Position numbers and translations under genes: made by a program. A stretch of DNA of 64,000 nt from a virus, in IMG/VR virus record IMGVR_UViG_3300018890_000001, positions 62,001 through 126,000 of that record; one strand, given 5' to 3'. Within the stretch, counting starts at the first letter, position 1. The number at the start of each line of letters is the position of its first letter. Below the pieces are notes generated by a model. That model saw nothing but the letters and a program-made list of their open reading frames with translations, was not told where the DNA came from and searched no databases. Below are positions 1-9,700 of the stretch, piece after piece.

Positions 1-924
1 AAATGTGAAGCTGGATGGGCAAACGGAATGTCGATGGATGGGGGCAACATCCTAGACGCAGCCGTTAACGATCTTGATGCCTACCGCGCGCCTACCGTAA
101 ATCAAGAATTTATTGCTGTTTTTGGCCGAGAACGCGCCGCGCTTCACTATATATATAGGAAAGTCTCTGTAACTTCTGACGGAAATGGCATTGCTGTAAT
201 CCCTTTGGCCGAAAGAGGTGTATTTGCTTTTATTGAAGGAATTCCAGGTCGTATTGATAAGCCAGTTGTTACTGGTTTATCAACAAATACAACTTATGCT
301 GCTTTAGTTTATTACCCACCGCGATCGACAGAACAGTGGCAGTGGCAGTTGCGTTATTGCTCGTACCAGGGACTCAATGATCCCACCATTCTAAATGGTG
401 CTGAGATTACATCAACCCCTCTGTTGTTTGCACACACTCAAGGTGGGGGTACCAGCGCTTTTTTTGGAGACTCGGAACTCAAGTATTCTGCGATTTCCAT
501 GCACCTACCGATCGGAAATAGTACCACCAAGCATTACGGACTAAATACGCCAGTCAATTTACCTGGTGAAAATTATGCCGACCCAATTGCCTTCCGGGAA
601 TTACAAACAGTTCCCGGAAGTGGATGCTCCTTGCCAAGAATAGGACGAAAAATTGTTTTTGTCGCAAATAACACAAATGCTCCAAGATCTGTAGCTGGAG
701 CAACGCACCTCGACGATGGGGTTACACCGCCACCACCTGGTAGTCGTTTAGGTTGCCAGTTGCCCACATTGTCATCGAATAGACCTTTTCAAGGTGTTCT
801 GTGTGTGGGACTTCAGTCAAACCAGCATAAATATTTGGCAATTGCGACTATCAATACTAAGGGGAGTGAATCTTTTGTGTTTGACAGTACAAGTGGTATT
901 GGTTTTGATATTTATAAAATGTGA
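1..924 (+). CDS. tail-module protein, 5' end possibly outside window
   Basis: The reading frame is open from base 1; the first in-window ATG is at 28, so the true start may lie upstream. The stop is TGA at 922-924. I do not recognise a family. The predicted product is rich in Gly, Thr, Ser and aromatic residues, with no membrane segment and beta-rich character, as in phage tail-fibre or adhesin proteins. It lies 9 bp upstream of a Kelch-like protein and heads a run of tightly packed same-strand genes up to 10478, so a receptor-binding or fibre role is inferred from context only. Confidence 0.7.
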   Translation, partial: KCEAGWANGMSMDGGNILDAAVNDLDAYRAPTVNQEFIAVFGRERAALHYIYRKVSVTSDGNGIAVIPLAERGVFAFIEGIPGRIDKPVVTGLSTNTTYAALVYYPPRSTEQWQWQLRYCSYQGLNDPTILNGAEITSTPLLFAHTQGGGTSAFFGDSELKYSAISMHLPIGNSTTKHYGLNTPVNLPGENYADPIAFRELQTVPGSGCSLPRIGRKIVFVANNTNAPRSVAGATHLDDGVTPPPPGSRLGCQLPTLSSNRPFQGVLCVGLQSNQHKYLAIATINTKGSESFVFDSTSGIGFDIYKM

Positions 925-933
925 TCACGTATT

Positions 934-2145
934 ATGGCAAAAAATCCAGCACTTTTCCCGGATACATTCATACTCGATGGTACAGTCTCTGATTCAGGGC
1001 TTGGTGCTTTAGAGATCGCCGTCAATAATTTAAATGTCGCCTCTAAATCCGGTGCGATGCGACAAGCTAATGCAATTCGCGTTAGTGGATTGAATTCAAT
1101 TAAAAATCAAAATAGTGGGATGCCTACATTAAACAGTTTGCTCCCAACTAGATCTGTGGGCAAGTTCACCGTTCTCCCTTCAGAGCCAACAGGTACTGTA
1201 GGGTACTTTATCAGTGGTTGGGGAGATACCTCACAGGATATATCTAATCAAAGAACAAGAACCGATCGATTCACTTTCGCAACGGACACGATAACGAATT
1301 TAGGTAGCAAAATAGAACCACACTTGCATTATACAACTGGAAATCCTACTTATGGGTACATTTTCGCGGGTGTGAGTGCCGCAAACAAAATATGGAGATT
1401 AACGTTTCAAACAGAAACGTATACGTTAATCGGGGCCGCATTATTCCCAAATCGTTATAACGGCGCTAGTCTAAAGAATCAATCTCGTGGGTATATTTGC
1501 GCGGGATCATCAGGAGGTACTGTTTATGGTGAGATAGATCGCTTTACATTTGCTGGAGAAGTTTGTGTTTCCATTGGTAGTATTTTACAAACAAGAAACT
1601 CAAGCTCAGGATTCGGCAACAAATTCAATGGTTATATTGGTGGGGGACTTGCTGACGGTATTAATACCAGTCCAACAAACAATCTAGAGAAATTTATTTA
1701 TGCTTCGGAGGTAAAATCAACAATTTCCGCAGCATTAAGTTTGGCAAGATCTGCGATGGGTACTTGGATGCCTGGATCTACACTTGCGGCATACTTACTT
1801 TCGGGATTAGCTTACGGGTCTTTTCCTACAGCGGGCGTTAGTCCGGCACGAAATTATTATCCAAATGTTATCGATAAGTTCACATTTACTGGAGAAACCT
1901 GCGCGGCATTAGGTACAACACTTTCTAAAGGTAGTACCAACTATGGAGCTATAGGTAATACAACACGATGTGTTATGGGTGGTGGTGTTACACATACAGA
2001 TGCGTATGCTACGCAAAACACATACACGGTAGAATCTAATGAAATTAAAGCTATTACATTCGCAACAGAAACCAATGCTGTTTTAGCTTCTGTATTGTCA
2101 ATTGGTCGATTTTATTTAGCTGGTGTAGACAATTCAAGTATTTAA
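934..2145 (+). CDS. Kelch-like repeat protein, probable tail fibre/adhesin
   Basis: 403 residues. From about residue 85 onward a motif recurs about every 50 residues: a Gly-rich strand (GYFISGW, GYIFAGV, GYICAGS, GYIGGGL, AYLLSGL, CVMGGGV) followed by a 'xRFTFAxET' strand (DRFTFATDT, WRLTFQTET, DRFTFAGEV, EKFIYASEV, DKFTFTGET, KAITFATET). Six such blades suggest a beta-propeller of Kelch type. Residues 1-80 form a separate N-terminal segment. It sits between other fibre-like genes with 4-9 bp gaps, so host-surface binding is the likely role (inference). There is no signal peptide. Confidence 0.75.
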   Translation: MAKNPALFPDTFILDGTVSDSGLGALEIAVNNLNVASKSGAMRQANAIRVSGLNSIKNQNSGMPTLNSLLPTRSVGKFTVLPSEPTGTVGYFISGWGDTSQDISNQRTRTDRFTFATDTITNLGSKIEPHLHYTTGNPTYGYIFAGVSAANKIWRLTFQTETYTLIGAALFPNRYNGASLKNQSRGYICAGSSGGTVYGEIDRFTFAGEVCVSIGSILQTRNSSSGFGNKFNGYIGGGLADGINTSPTNNLEKFIYASEVKSTISAALSLARSAMGTWMPGSTLAAYLLSGLAYGSFPTAGVSPARNYYPNVIDKFTFTGETCAALGTTLSKGSTNYGAIGNTTRCVMGGGVTHTDAYATQNTYTVESNEIKAITFATETNAVLASVLSIGRFYLAGVDNSSI

Positions 2146-2149
2146 CACT

Positions 2150-2785
2150 ATGACTCAACCGCATCTTTCATTAAATGGCACTTCAGGCACACTCTGGGAA
2201 ATCAGGCGACAAGAAAATATACACCCGTATCTAGGAATCCGTCAGGCAATCTTAATCATCAACGATCACACAAAAGCGCTAAAAGAGGGGAAACTCGCTC
2301 AGAAAAAAGCAAGGGTTGCTTTAAGCGCACAAAAAGAAAAGTTTTTAAGTGTAGAGGGTGATGAGCGCGATATTCTTTTCGACGAAATCGAACTTGCTGA
2401 ATACAACTTAGAATCATTTGATCAACTCATTCTTGATGTCGAAACAGAATTAAATGTTGCACTGCAAGAAAAGCTGAGAATCGAAAATTGCAATCCTGAC
2501 ATGATTACAAAAAGCTACGAAGAATTGCAAGTTACCTATGCCAACGAAGCATTTCAATGTAAGTTGGCCCGTGCCGTAGTTGTTTCTGCCTATAGTAGTC
2601 ACAAGATGATTTCAGAAGGTGCCGCCGAAGTTATTTACGACTCTGGTTGTTTGCCAAAAATTGAAAGAGAGAGATTTGAGCTAAACGTTATTAGTCAGTT
2701 AAGGCAACTACTTCCACCAGAACCGATTAATCCTGTAACTTTACAATCAACAGCCGGAGGCAATAATGGTCTTAGCATTAACTGA
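2150..2785 (+). CDS. coiled-coil protein of the fibre operon
   Basis: 211 residues. It starts 4 bp after the preceding stop and overlaps the next gene by 20 bp, so translational coupling is likely. Residues about 40-115 are rich in Lys, Glu, Ala and Leu with heptad-like spacing, predicting a long helix or coiled coil. I recognise no family. Coiled-coil proteins of this size beside fibre genes may be fibre chaperones or connectors, but this is inference. Confidence 0.7.
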   Translation: MTQPHLSLNGTSGTLWEIRRQENIHPYLGIRQAILIINDHTKALKEGKLAQKKARVALSAQKEKFLSVEGDERDILFDEIELAEYNLESFDQLILDVETELNVALQEKLRIENCNPDMITKSYEELQVTYANEAFQCKLARAVVVSAYSSHKMISEGAAEVIYDSGCLPKIERERFELNVISQLRQLLPPEPINPVTLQSTAGGNNGLSIN

Positions 2786-4904
2786 AATCAGAAAGTCCGT
2801 TATTTTTGCAGTTGAGGGTCGGCTGTCAACACTTCAAAACGAAATCCCAAATTTTTCTCGAATGTCTCCAGTAATGCTTGAATCTGCTGTCAACGCTTCG
2901 GTTGTCTTTCTTCCGATTCAAAGCAATGTTCCAGCAATCAATCCCCAAGATGGTTCTATTCTTTTAGAACCAGCACAAACTAATTTATTAAATTATAATC
3001 TCGATTTGAAACAATCGGTCTGGCAAAAAGGAAGTAATGTTACGGTTCGTGGAGATGTGGTACTCGCACCGGACGGTTCGCAGCGAGGTGATCGGATCTC
3101 TTGGGGTGTGGGTACAGGAAACACCCAACTCGTTCAACGACCGATCACTTTAAAAGCCGGAACGCAATACTATTTATCGGGACTGTTTAATTTAGTAGGG
3201 GGGAAATTTGCAGCAAGTGACACCATAGAAATGGTGGGTAACGTTGTGGGTACGCCAAAAGTCAGTTTTTCTAGCTTGAATACTTTTCCTGGTAATTACC
3301 GATGGCTTGAATTACCCTTTACGACACTTGGCGTTCAGCCCAAACTTCCGGAAGCAGAAGCAAGTTCTGGTGGATATGTAATTAGCGCGGTATCAGCCAA
3401 TAGTGTCACATTAGCTGGTGTTACAGGGATTGTTACCAATAATTTAATTGGTGGTCAAATTGGTTTTTCCAACAACCCCACAAAAAAATATAATATTACA
3501 GGAAACACGGTTTCCGGATCGAACTGTACAGTTATTACAGATCCATCTTCTGGTAGTTTTGTTACTGACGGAGTGACAACCTCAAGTAAGGTACAGCTTT
3601 ACGGCGCACCAGATGTTACTTCTTTTTTACGGTTTTATATAGAATCCGCCGTGTCGCTAAACTGGGGTGGTGTCCAATTAGAAAAAGGTGTGTTTCGCAC
3701 ATCAATGGTTTACCAAGATGCAATCGTCACACCACGGGCACAAACTAAGTTGGTTTATCGCAAACAGAGTAACCCATTAATTGGATTCAAAACTTTTGGC
3801 CTACTTGTTGATTTGAAGTTTTGGCGTGGTGATGGTGTATTATTTTCTATTGGTAATGTCTCGGCTGATATCGTGGGTGGTAAATTAAAGCTCACTGTCG
3901 GGACTACCGTTATCGAAGATCCCACCCCACTACCATCGGCACCTCAAATATACGTGCAAGTTAATGGTGAAAGTTTTACACTGAGCTTATTCATTAATAA
4001 AAAGGTAATCGCGAGATCTAATCTATCTGGCTTTCAACCCAGTGTATCTCAAATTTCACTTACTTCTTCAGGTGTTCGCTGTTTCAATCGCATCGTTGTT
4101 CTCAACCGCGCTTTTGCTGATGGATCGGTTGCTGTTGGAGAAATTGTGCAGTCTGAAATGGCGGATGTGTTGTTTTCAGAAATAACAGATGTTAGTGCGG
4201 TCGCTGTTTCTGTCCCAGAGCTCGTGCTTCCATTTGTGACCATTCCTTCACCGGAACAGCCAGTTGCTTCTAGTGAAATTCAATCAATTAACTCAGCAGG
4301 TAAAACAGTCACTGTTTCCGATGGTTCAGGTTTTGGAACATCTGGTGCTGTAATTGTTTATCGTCCAGCATCGGATGGTGATCGTGCTGTGGGCTACCTT
4401 ACTATTACTGGGAAAACTGGAAATACTGTATCACTCGACAGTGTTTCAGGGATAGCCTTGGGTGACAAGCTTGTTTCAGATTTTGTAGCTCGACCTGGCA
4501 AAGCGTCTGTACGTCTACCTTTTTCTCCGATCGATCCACAAGCGGTTACAAATATTGATTCTGGGAATAAGTACGTCACCGTTAATTCTTCTTTAGCGTT
4601 TGTCGAAAAAAGTAGGGCTATTATTCAATCTCCGCTTTATCAAGACGTATCAGAGGTAATCGTAGAAACAGTAGACAATACCAATAATCGATTGACACTA
4701 AATTCGATCCTGGGAATCAGCGTTGGTGATATCATTTCGCAACCTGACGAAGAAGTTGAGATTCCCACCGAATGTTATTATGTCGATTTACTTAGTCCTA
4801 ACCCGGCGATCGACGTTGACCAAAAAGCGACTAACGGTTTTGTTCTCTCAAATAAAGGTGGTGGGGATGCAATCATCCAAACTACGATTAAGGTTTATCT
4901 ATAA
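2766..4904 (+). CDS. large tail-fibre/adhesin protein with jelly-roll-like domain
   Basis: 712 residues. Residues about 60-330 contain the phrase 'LLEPAQTNLLNYN', followed by 'VWQKGSN...APDGSQRGDRIS' and later 'GVQLEKG'. I know this layout from carbohydrate-binding-like jelly-roll modules of phage tail proteins. The second half is beta-rich with repeated 'SAGKTVTVSDGSGF', 'TGNTVSLDSVSGIALGD' and 'NRLTLNSILGISVGD' units, typical of elongated fibre shafts. The stop overlaps the next start (TAATG). Receptor or glycan binding is inferred. Confidence 0.72.
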   Translation: MVLALTEIRKSVIFAVEGRLSTLQNEIPNFSRMSPVMLESAVNASVVFLPIQSNVPAINPQDGSILLEPAQTNLLNYNLDLKQSVWQKGSNVTVRGDVVLAPDGSQRGDRISWGVGTGNTQLVQRPITLKAGTQYYLSGLFNLVGGKFAASDTIEMVGNVVGTPKVSFSSLNTFPGNYRWLELPFTTLGVQPKLPEAEASSGGYVISAVSANSVTLAGVTGIVTNNLIGGQIGFSNNPTKKYNITGNTVSGSNCTVITDPSSGSFVTDGVTTSSKVQLYGAPDVTSFLRFYIESAVSLNWGGVQLEKGVFRTSMVYQDAIVTPRAQTKLVYRKQSNPLIGFKTFGLLVDLKFWRGDGVLFSIGNVSADIVGGKLKLTVGTTVIEDPTPLPSAPQIYVQVNGESFTLSLFINKKVIARSNLSGFQPSVSQISLTSSGVRCFNRIVVLNRAFADGSVAVGEIVQSEMADVLFSEITDVSAVAVSVPELVLPFVTIPSPEQPVASSEIQSINSAGKTVTVSDGSGFGTSGAVIVYRPASDGDRAVGYLTITGKTGNTVSLDSVSGIALGDKLVSDFVARPGKASVRLPFSPIDPQAVTNIDSGNKYVTVNSSLAFVEKSRAIIQSPLYQDVSEVIVETVDNTNNRLTLNSILGISVGDIISQPDEEVEIPTECYYVDLLSPNPAIDVDQKATNGFVLSNKGGGDAIIQTTIKVYL

Positions 4905-5977
4905 TGCCTGTACGCACCAACTCAGAAGGTTTGCTTGAAATATTGCACCCCGAGACAGGCGCGTATGTTCCTGCGAGTACGCTTTTACAAGTCGAAGGGG
5001 GATTACTTACTGCATTAGTACCAAATCAATTGACATTACTTGCTGATATTCAGGAGGCTAGTGGCTATTTGCGGCTAATAGAGGCAGCATTGCTTGACGT
5101 TAGAGCAGAAATCTTTGCGGTAGATGACAAGCTGGCGCAGTCAAACATCTCATTGAGTACACTCGGTCAAATAGATGCGGCACTTGGTGCTGTCAAAAGC
5201 GCGATTGATTCATTAGAAACGTTAGGTACTGTCACGAATACCCTGCTGACCGCAGTCAACGCAGAAATTGTAACACTATCAGGAAAGATGCCCGCAACGC
5301 TTGGCGCAAAAATGAGAGATGCAAGCTTGTCGGTAGCTTTGGCGACGGATAGTACAATTTTTGCCTCATTAACTAGCATCCTTAATTCGCTTTCGGATAT
5401 AAATAATAACTCGGTTGTTAGTTTGCTCTTGGCGTTATCCGCTAAAATACCAGCATCCCTTGGAGCAAAACTGCGGACAGCTAGCTTATCGGTGGCTTTG
5501 GCGACCGATAGTACGCTTTTTGCCTCATTAACTAACATCCTTAATGCTCTATCGGATGGTGGCGTTAACTCAGCACTTTCTTATTTAAGTACCGTTGCAG
5601 GTTCCCAGCATTGGAAAACTCCCGCAAAATTCAATGGAACATCACCAATTATCAATGCAGCGACAGCCGCCGCAAGTTCTGCTGCATACGCATTAAATTC
5701 GCAAGCCGAAGCTTTGAGTTTGCAAAACTTTTTTTCAGCAACAGGATTAAGTGCGCAGTTTGCCGTCGAATTGCGGGTGACTACTGGCTCGACTTCGCTT
5801 CACGATCGGACTTATTATTATCGTGGGGATGTCGCAAGCCCTTACGCCGCTAGCGCCGGGGTTTTTCCGGGAGAATCTCCAATTATTATTCCAACTTATG
5901 GTTACGTACAGGCGGTGGTGCATCTGCATACAATTACAGGTGGTAACGTGAGTACCTATGCACGAGAGATAAAATGA
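4904..5977 (+). CDS. tail protein with internal duplication
   Basis: 357 residues. A unit of about 50 residues is duplicated. Both copies contain LGAK(M/L)R, then SLSVALATDST and FASLT(S/N)ILN(S/A)LSD, starting near residues 130 and 187. The helix-rich N-terminal half and beta-rich C-terminal 120 residues suit a trimeric fibre or baseplate-attached protein; 'SLxVxxAxDS' motifs are frequent in phage tail proteins. It is coupled at both ends (TAATG upstream, ATGA downstream). The exact role is not known. Confidence 0.7.
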   Translation: MPVRTNSEGLLEILHPETGAYVPASTLLQVEGGLLTALVPNQLTLLADIQEASGYLRLIEAALLDVRAEIFAVDDKLAQSNISLSTLGQIDAALGAVKSAIDSLETLGTVTNTLLTAVNAEIVTLSGKMPATLGAKMRDASLSVALATDSTIFASLTSILNSLSDINNNSVVSLLLALSAKIPASLGAKLRTASLSVALATDSTLFASLTNILNALSDGGVNSALSYLSTVAGSQHWKTPAKFNGTSPIINAATAAASSAAYALNSQAEALSLQNFFSATGLSAQFAVELRVTTGSTSLHDRTYYYRGDVASPYAASAGVFPGESPIIIPTYGYVQAVVHLHTITGGNVSTYAREIK

Positions 5978-6522
5978 ACAATATTTTATTAGATAAGATT
6001 ACAAAATTGGAACTAAAAGCGGACGACAGGGATGCACAAGTTCTGGAAGTGTGCGGAATTCTAAACACACCTCAGCCGATCGCCCCCTTAACCAAAACCA
6101 ACCACAAGCTAAAACCACTACTCATTCCTCATTTAATAGAAGAAAAACTTTTGGTTCCAGAAAAGTTACAAGCCTTGGCAACACACCCTATTTGTTCTGA
6201 TTTTTTAAAAGCATTGGTGCGTGAGCATTATAATGGAGCAACCGAGCTGACACCAACAATCGAACAATTGGTGGCAGCGGGGCGAACTTTTATGGTCTTA
6301 ACAGAAGCTGACGCGCAGGCGGTGCGAGATCGACTGGATATCGACAAAGTGGTAGAAATAGACGCGGCTAAACCTCTAGATCAAAGGCGATATACTGAAT
6401 GGATCGAAGAGGTTCCCCAGGAGTCGGTCAGTTGGAGTCAATTGAATCTGGGGCGGGCGATCGATGGTGATGAAGTTTTGCAAATTCTAGGAGAATTATA
6501 TGGTAGCCAAAAAGACGACTGA
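5974..6522 (+). CDS. hypothetical protein of the fibre operon
   Basis: 182 residues. The ATGA overlap with the preceding gene indicates coupling. The protein is helical and charged, with no membrane segments or recognised motif. Size and position between fibre genes suggest a chaperone or assembly factor, but nothing in the sequence proves it. Confidence 0.62.
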   Translation: MNNILLDKITKLELKADDRDAQVLEVCGILNTPQPIAPLTKTNHKLKPLLIPHLIEEKLLVPEKLQALATHPICSDFLKALVREHYNGATELTPTIEQLVAAGRTFMVLTEADAQAVRDRLDIDKVVEIDAAKPLDQRRYTEWIEEVPQESVSWSQLNLGRAIDGDEVLQILGELYGSQKDD

Positions 6523-6775
6523 AACATTTACAAGAAAAACCGTTGGTGAATTAGTACCGGGCGATCGGTTCAGAGAATTACCAGATCCTGACAGAGAATT
6601 AGAGAGTCCTTTGCAAGAAGTTATCTCTCTAGAAAAAAACGAGAGTTCCTTGCTCGAAGAAGATCAGGTCACGAAAAAGGAAATTGTTGTCTGTAAAACA
6701 AAACTTGAAAATTCAAGTGGAGTATTTTTCTTTCAAGCCTTTGCTAAAGTTGAGGTCGAAGTATTGAATGGCTAA
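6500..6775 (+). CDS. small acidic hypothetical protein
   Basis: 91 residues, overlapping its upstream neighbour by 23 bp and its downstream neighbour by 8 bp. The N-terminal 'TVGELVPGDRF' resembles 'AKDLxxGDxI' of the two small proteins at 10529 and 10853, so the three could be distant relatives sharing a small beta-barrel-like fold. No function is assigned. Confidence 0.55.
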   Translation: MVAKKTTETFTRKTVGELVPGDRFRELPDPDRELESPLQEVISLEKNESSLLEEDQVTKKEIVVCKTKLENSSGVFFFQAFAKVEVEVLNG

Positions 6776-9700
6776 TTACTACGTCGCAACTACTGGAAAT
6801 GATACTGCCGAAGGAACTATCAATGCGCCTCTAAAAACTCTCGATAAGGGGTTGAATAAAGCATTCGCGGGCGATCGGATTATTTTGAGAGGAGGTACTT
6901 ACCGAAATAGGGCGGGTTGGTTCCCTGAGCAACAAGCGACAATCAATGATCCCATCAGAATTGAAGCGTATCCTGGGGAAACAGTCAATATTTCCGCCTT
7001 TGAGGATCTAACCGACTGGGAACCCTTTGATTTGACGAATGGGCGGGCGATTTATCGCGCGCCAATGCCTTTTACTATGTGTGAAGAAGATTATGCAGTT
7101 GGAGGCGAAGATTTTTTAGTTTGGAACGGATCTGTATTAAACGAAGCGCGATGGCCTGCGGCAAATATTAATGATTATCCACAATGGACAGAGGGATGGG
7201 CGGCGGTTGAAAGTGGTCAATGGATTTCCGATGCTAACGTAGAACACGCTAGCGTGACAGCCCAAATCCAAGATAACGACTTGCTGAGCTTTGCCACCAA
7301 TTCTTTGATAGGTAGTTATATTACGATACTGCCTGGGGCTCGGTGGACTTGGATTTCCGGTAAGGTAGTCGCAAATGAAGGCAATAGTCTGACCTTTGAG
7401 ACAAAATCACCCGGAGGTTCTACGTTCTACCGCCCCGATGGACGTAGCCTTTACTTTTTGTTTGGCAAGCAAGAATTCCTTTCCTACCCTGGTAGTTGGT
7501 GGAGAGACTCTATATCTAATACTGTTTATGTTTGGCTGCCCGACAATAGTAATCCTGGTAACTCGATTATAGAAGCCAAGCAAGCACATAAGTTGATTGA
7601 TTTTTGGTCGCGATCTTACTACCATCACATTAATTTAAATTATATTGGTGGTGTTACTCACGTCGTTAACACCTCCGGTACTGTATTCCAAGATTGTACT
7701 TTTAAGTGGTACTCTCATCGTCTTTATTTTCCAACAGCGTGGGCGTGGTTAAATCCTGCTTTTTTTGACAACAATAATGGTCTAACGCTACGCAATTGTG
7801 ACTTTTTAGATGCTGTTGGCCCTGCTGTCACAATAGATGGAAATTCAAATTCAATTATCGAGAATTGTACTATCATAAATACTGGTGGATTAAATATTGG
7901 TGGAACAAACTCTCAAGTTTTCCTGAATACAATATGGAAGTGTCCGCATGGTCCCGCAAAAATCAAAAACAATGTTACTAACTTGAAGGTTTACAATAAT
8001 GATATTGGATATGGTGGCACGACAATTTTTGACGAAGGATTGCTAACCATAAATAGAAGTGCAACGGGATTTGGCGCTGAAGTTTACAACAATTACATAC
8101 ACGACGGGTATGGATTAGGGGATGGTCCTAAAGAATTTTACGGCACGGCAGGCTTGTATTTCGACGATAACACTGCTGCAATCAATTTCCACCACAATAT
8201 CATCTCCAATGTTACTTCTCCCGGCCTAAATATATGCGGAGAATTAGAGAACGTTTTATTTGTTAATAATATTTTCGATCTTTCGCCAGGTGTTGCTTGG
8301 TGGATGTATAAATGGTATCCAGGTTGCAAGTTTATCAACAACTATACTACAGAGTTTGCTCCAGGCACGAGTGTTCATCCCGACATGGAGTGCGTGCAAA
8401 ATGCGTTCAAAGAAATTTCTGTTCCCAACAATATTATCGTGCCAGATCCTAGATTTAATCCAGATTATTCTTTGCAGTTCAATTCTGCGCTCAAAGGAGC
8501 AGGAATCGTTGTCAATGGGATTACGTCAACAAATCCACCCGACATTGGAGCGTGGGAAGGAATTCGATCGCCCGTTGGAGCTGTATTGCGTAACAGCGAT
8601 CTGTCGCAACTAACAATAACTTCTTATGTTGTTGATGGTGATTTTATCATTTTTGGAATTGGAAACTTACCTTTTGGTCGTCGCCTAGGTGAGAACTTTA
8701 GGATGAAACTTGGCTCTGGTGCAGAAGCCATTGGTACAATTATTCCTTATGATGTCACTACGGGTGGTACTGTCTGGGCGCGAGTTGGAGTTAATGTAGA
8801 AAGTTGGGTGGCGATCGGGCAAATCGGTACAGCACCGATCTTGTCAAGTCTTTCGGGATCGCGAATCCAAGGAACAGTTATCGCTTTACTCGGCAGTGGG
8901 TTTACCACTAATAGTTTTGTACAGTTAGACGGTGTTGAGTTAGTAACGACTTATATTGATGCGGGTAGACTAGAAGTGACTATCCCTGCAAATGCGACAC
9001 CGACGAATTTATCACTTCAAATTTTTAACGCTGATGGTCAAGCATCGGGAACGCTTGCTTTGACGGTATTGAGTTCGTTAGCATTAACAAGCTTGTCTGC
9101 TAGTACAGTTCAACTCGGACAACAGATCCAGGCAGTGGGAACAGGATTTATCGAAGGCGCGATCGCCAGCTTCGTCTCTGCCGGTGTAGCGACCGCAACA
9201 ACTTTTGTCAGCAGCACATCGCTTACGCTTGTCATTCCATTGCTACCTTCTGGCGTAACAACTTTAAGAGTCATAAATCCAAACGGTGCAGAAAGTGGAA
9301 CTTTGCAATTAACGGTGCTACTGCCACCATCGATCGCCAGCTTTGGACCAAACCCAGTGCAGCGCGGCCAAATTCTCACAATTTCTGGTGCTGATTTTGG
9401 TTCAGATCCATATCTATTATTTGCCAGACAAGAAATTATCCCGATCGCCTACACGAGCAGTTCATTGCAGGCGATCGTACCTGCGATCGCAGCGTTTGGT
9501 GCTACCGCCACCCAAGTTGTTAGTGCTGTAGGCGCCTCTGCGGAAATTTCAGTTGTCGTAGTTCGGACACCTGCGCTTACTTCGATCGCCCCAACCGCAG
9601 CGCAACCGGGTTCGACTATAAGGGTAACAGGCACCGACTTTGAAGATCCCGTAATCCTCGTTAACGGTAATTCAGTCGAATTCACAAATGTTGGTGAAGG

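Noticed and set aside
5167-5538. Minus-strand frame with repeated segments
   Set aside because: It only reflects the internal duplication of the plus-strand 4904-5977 gene.
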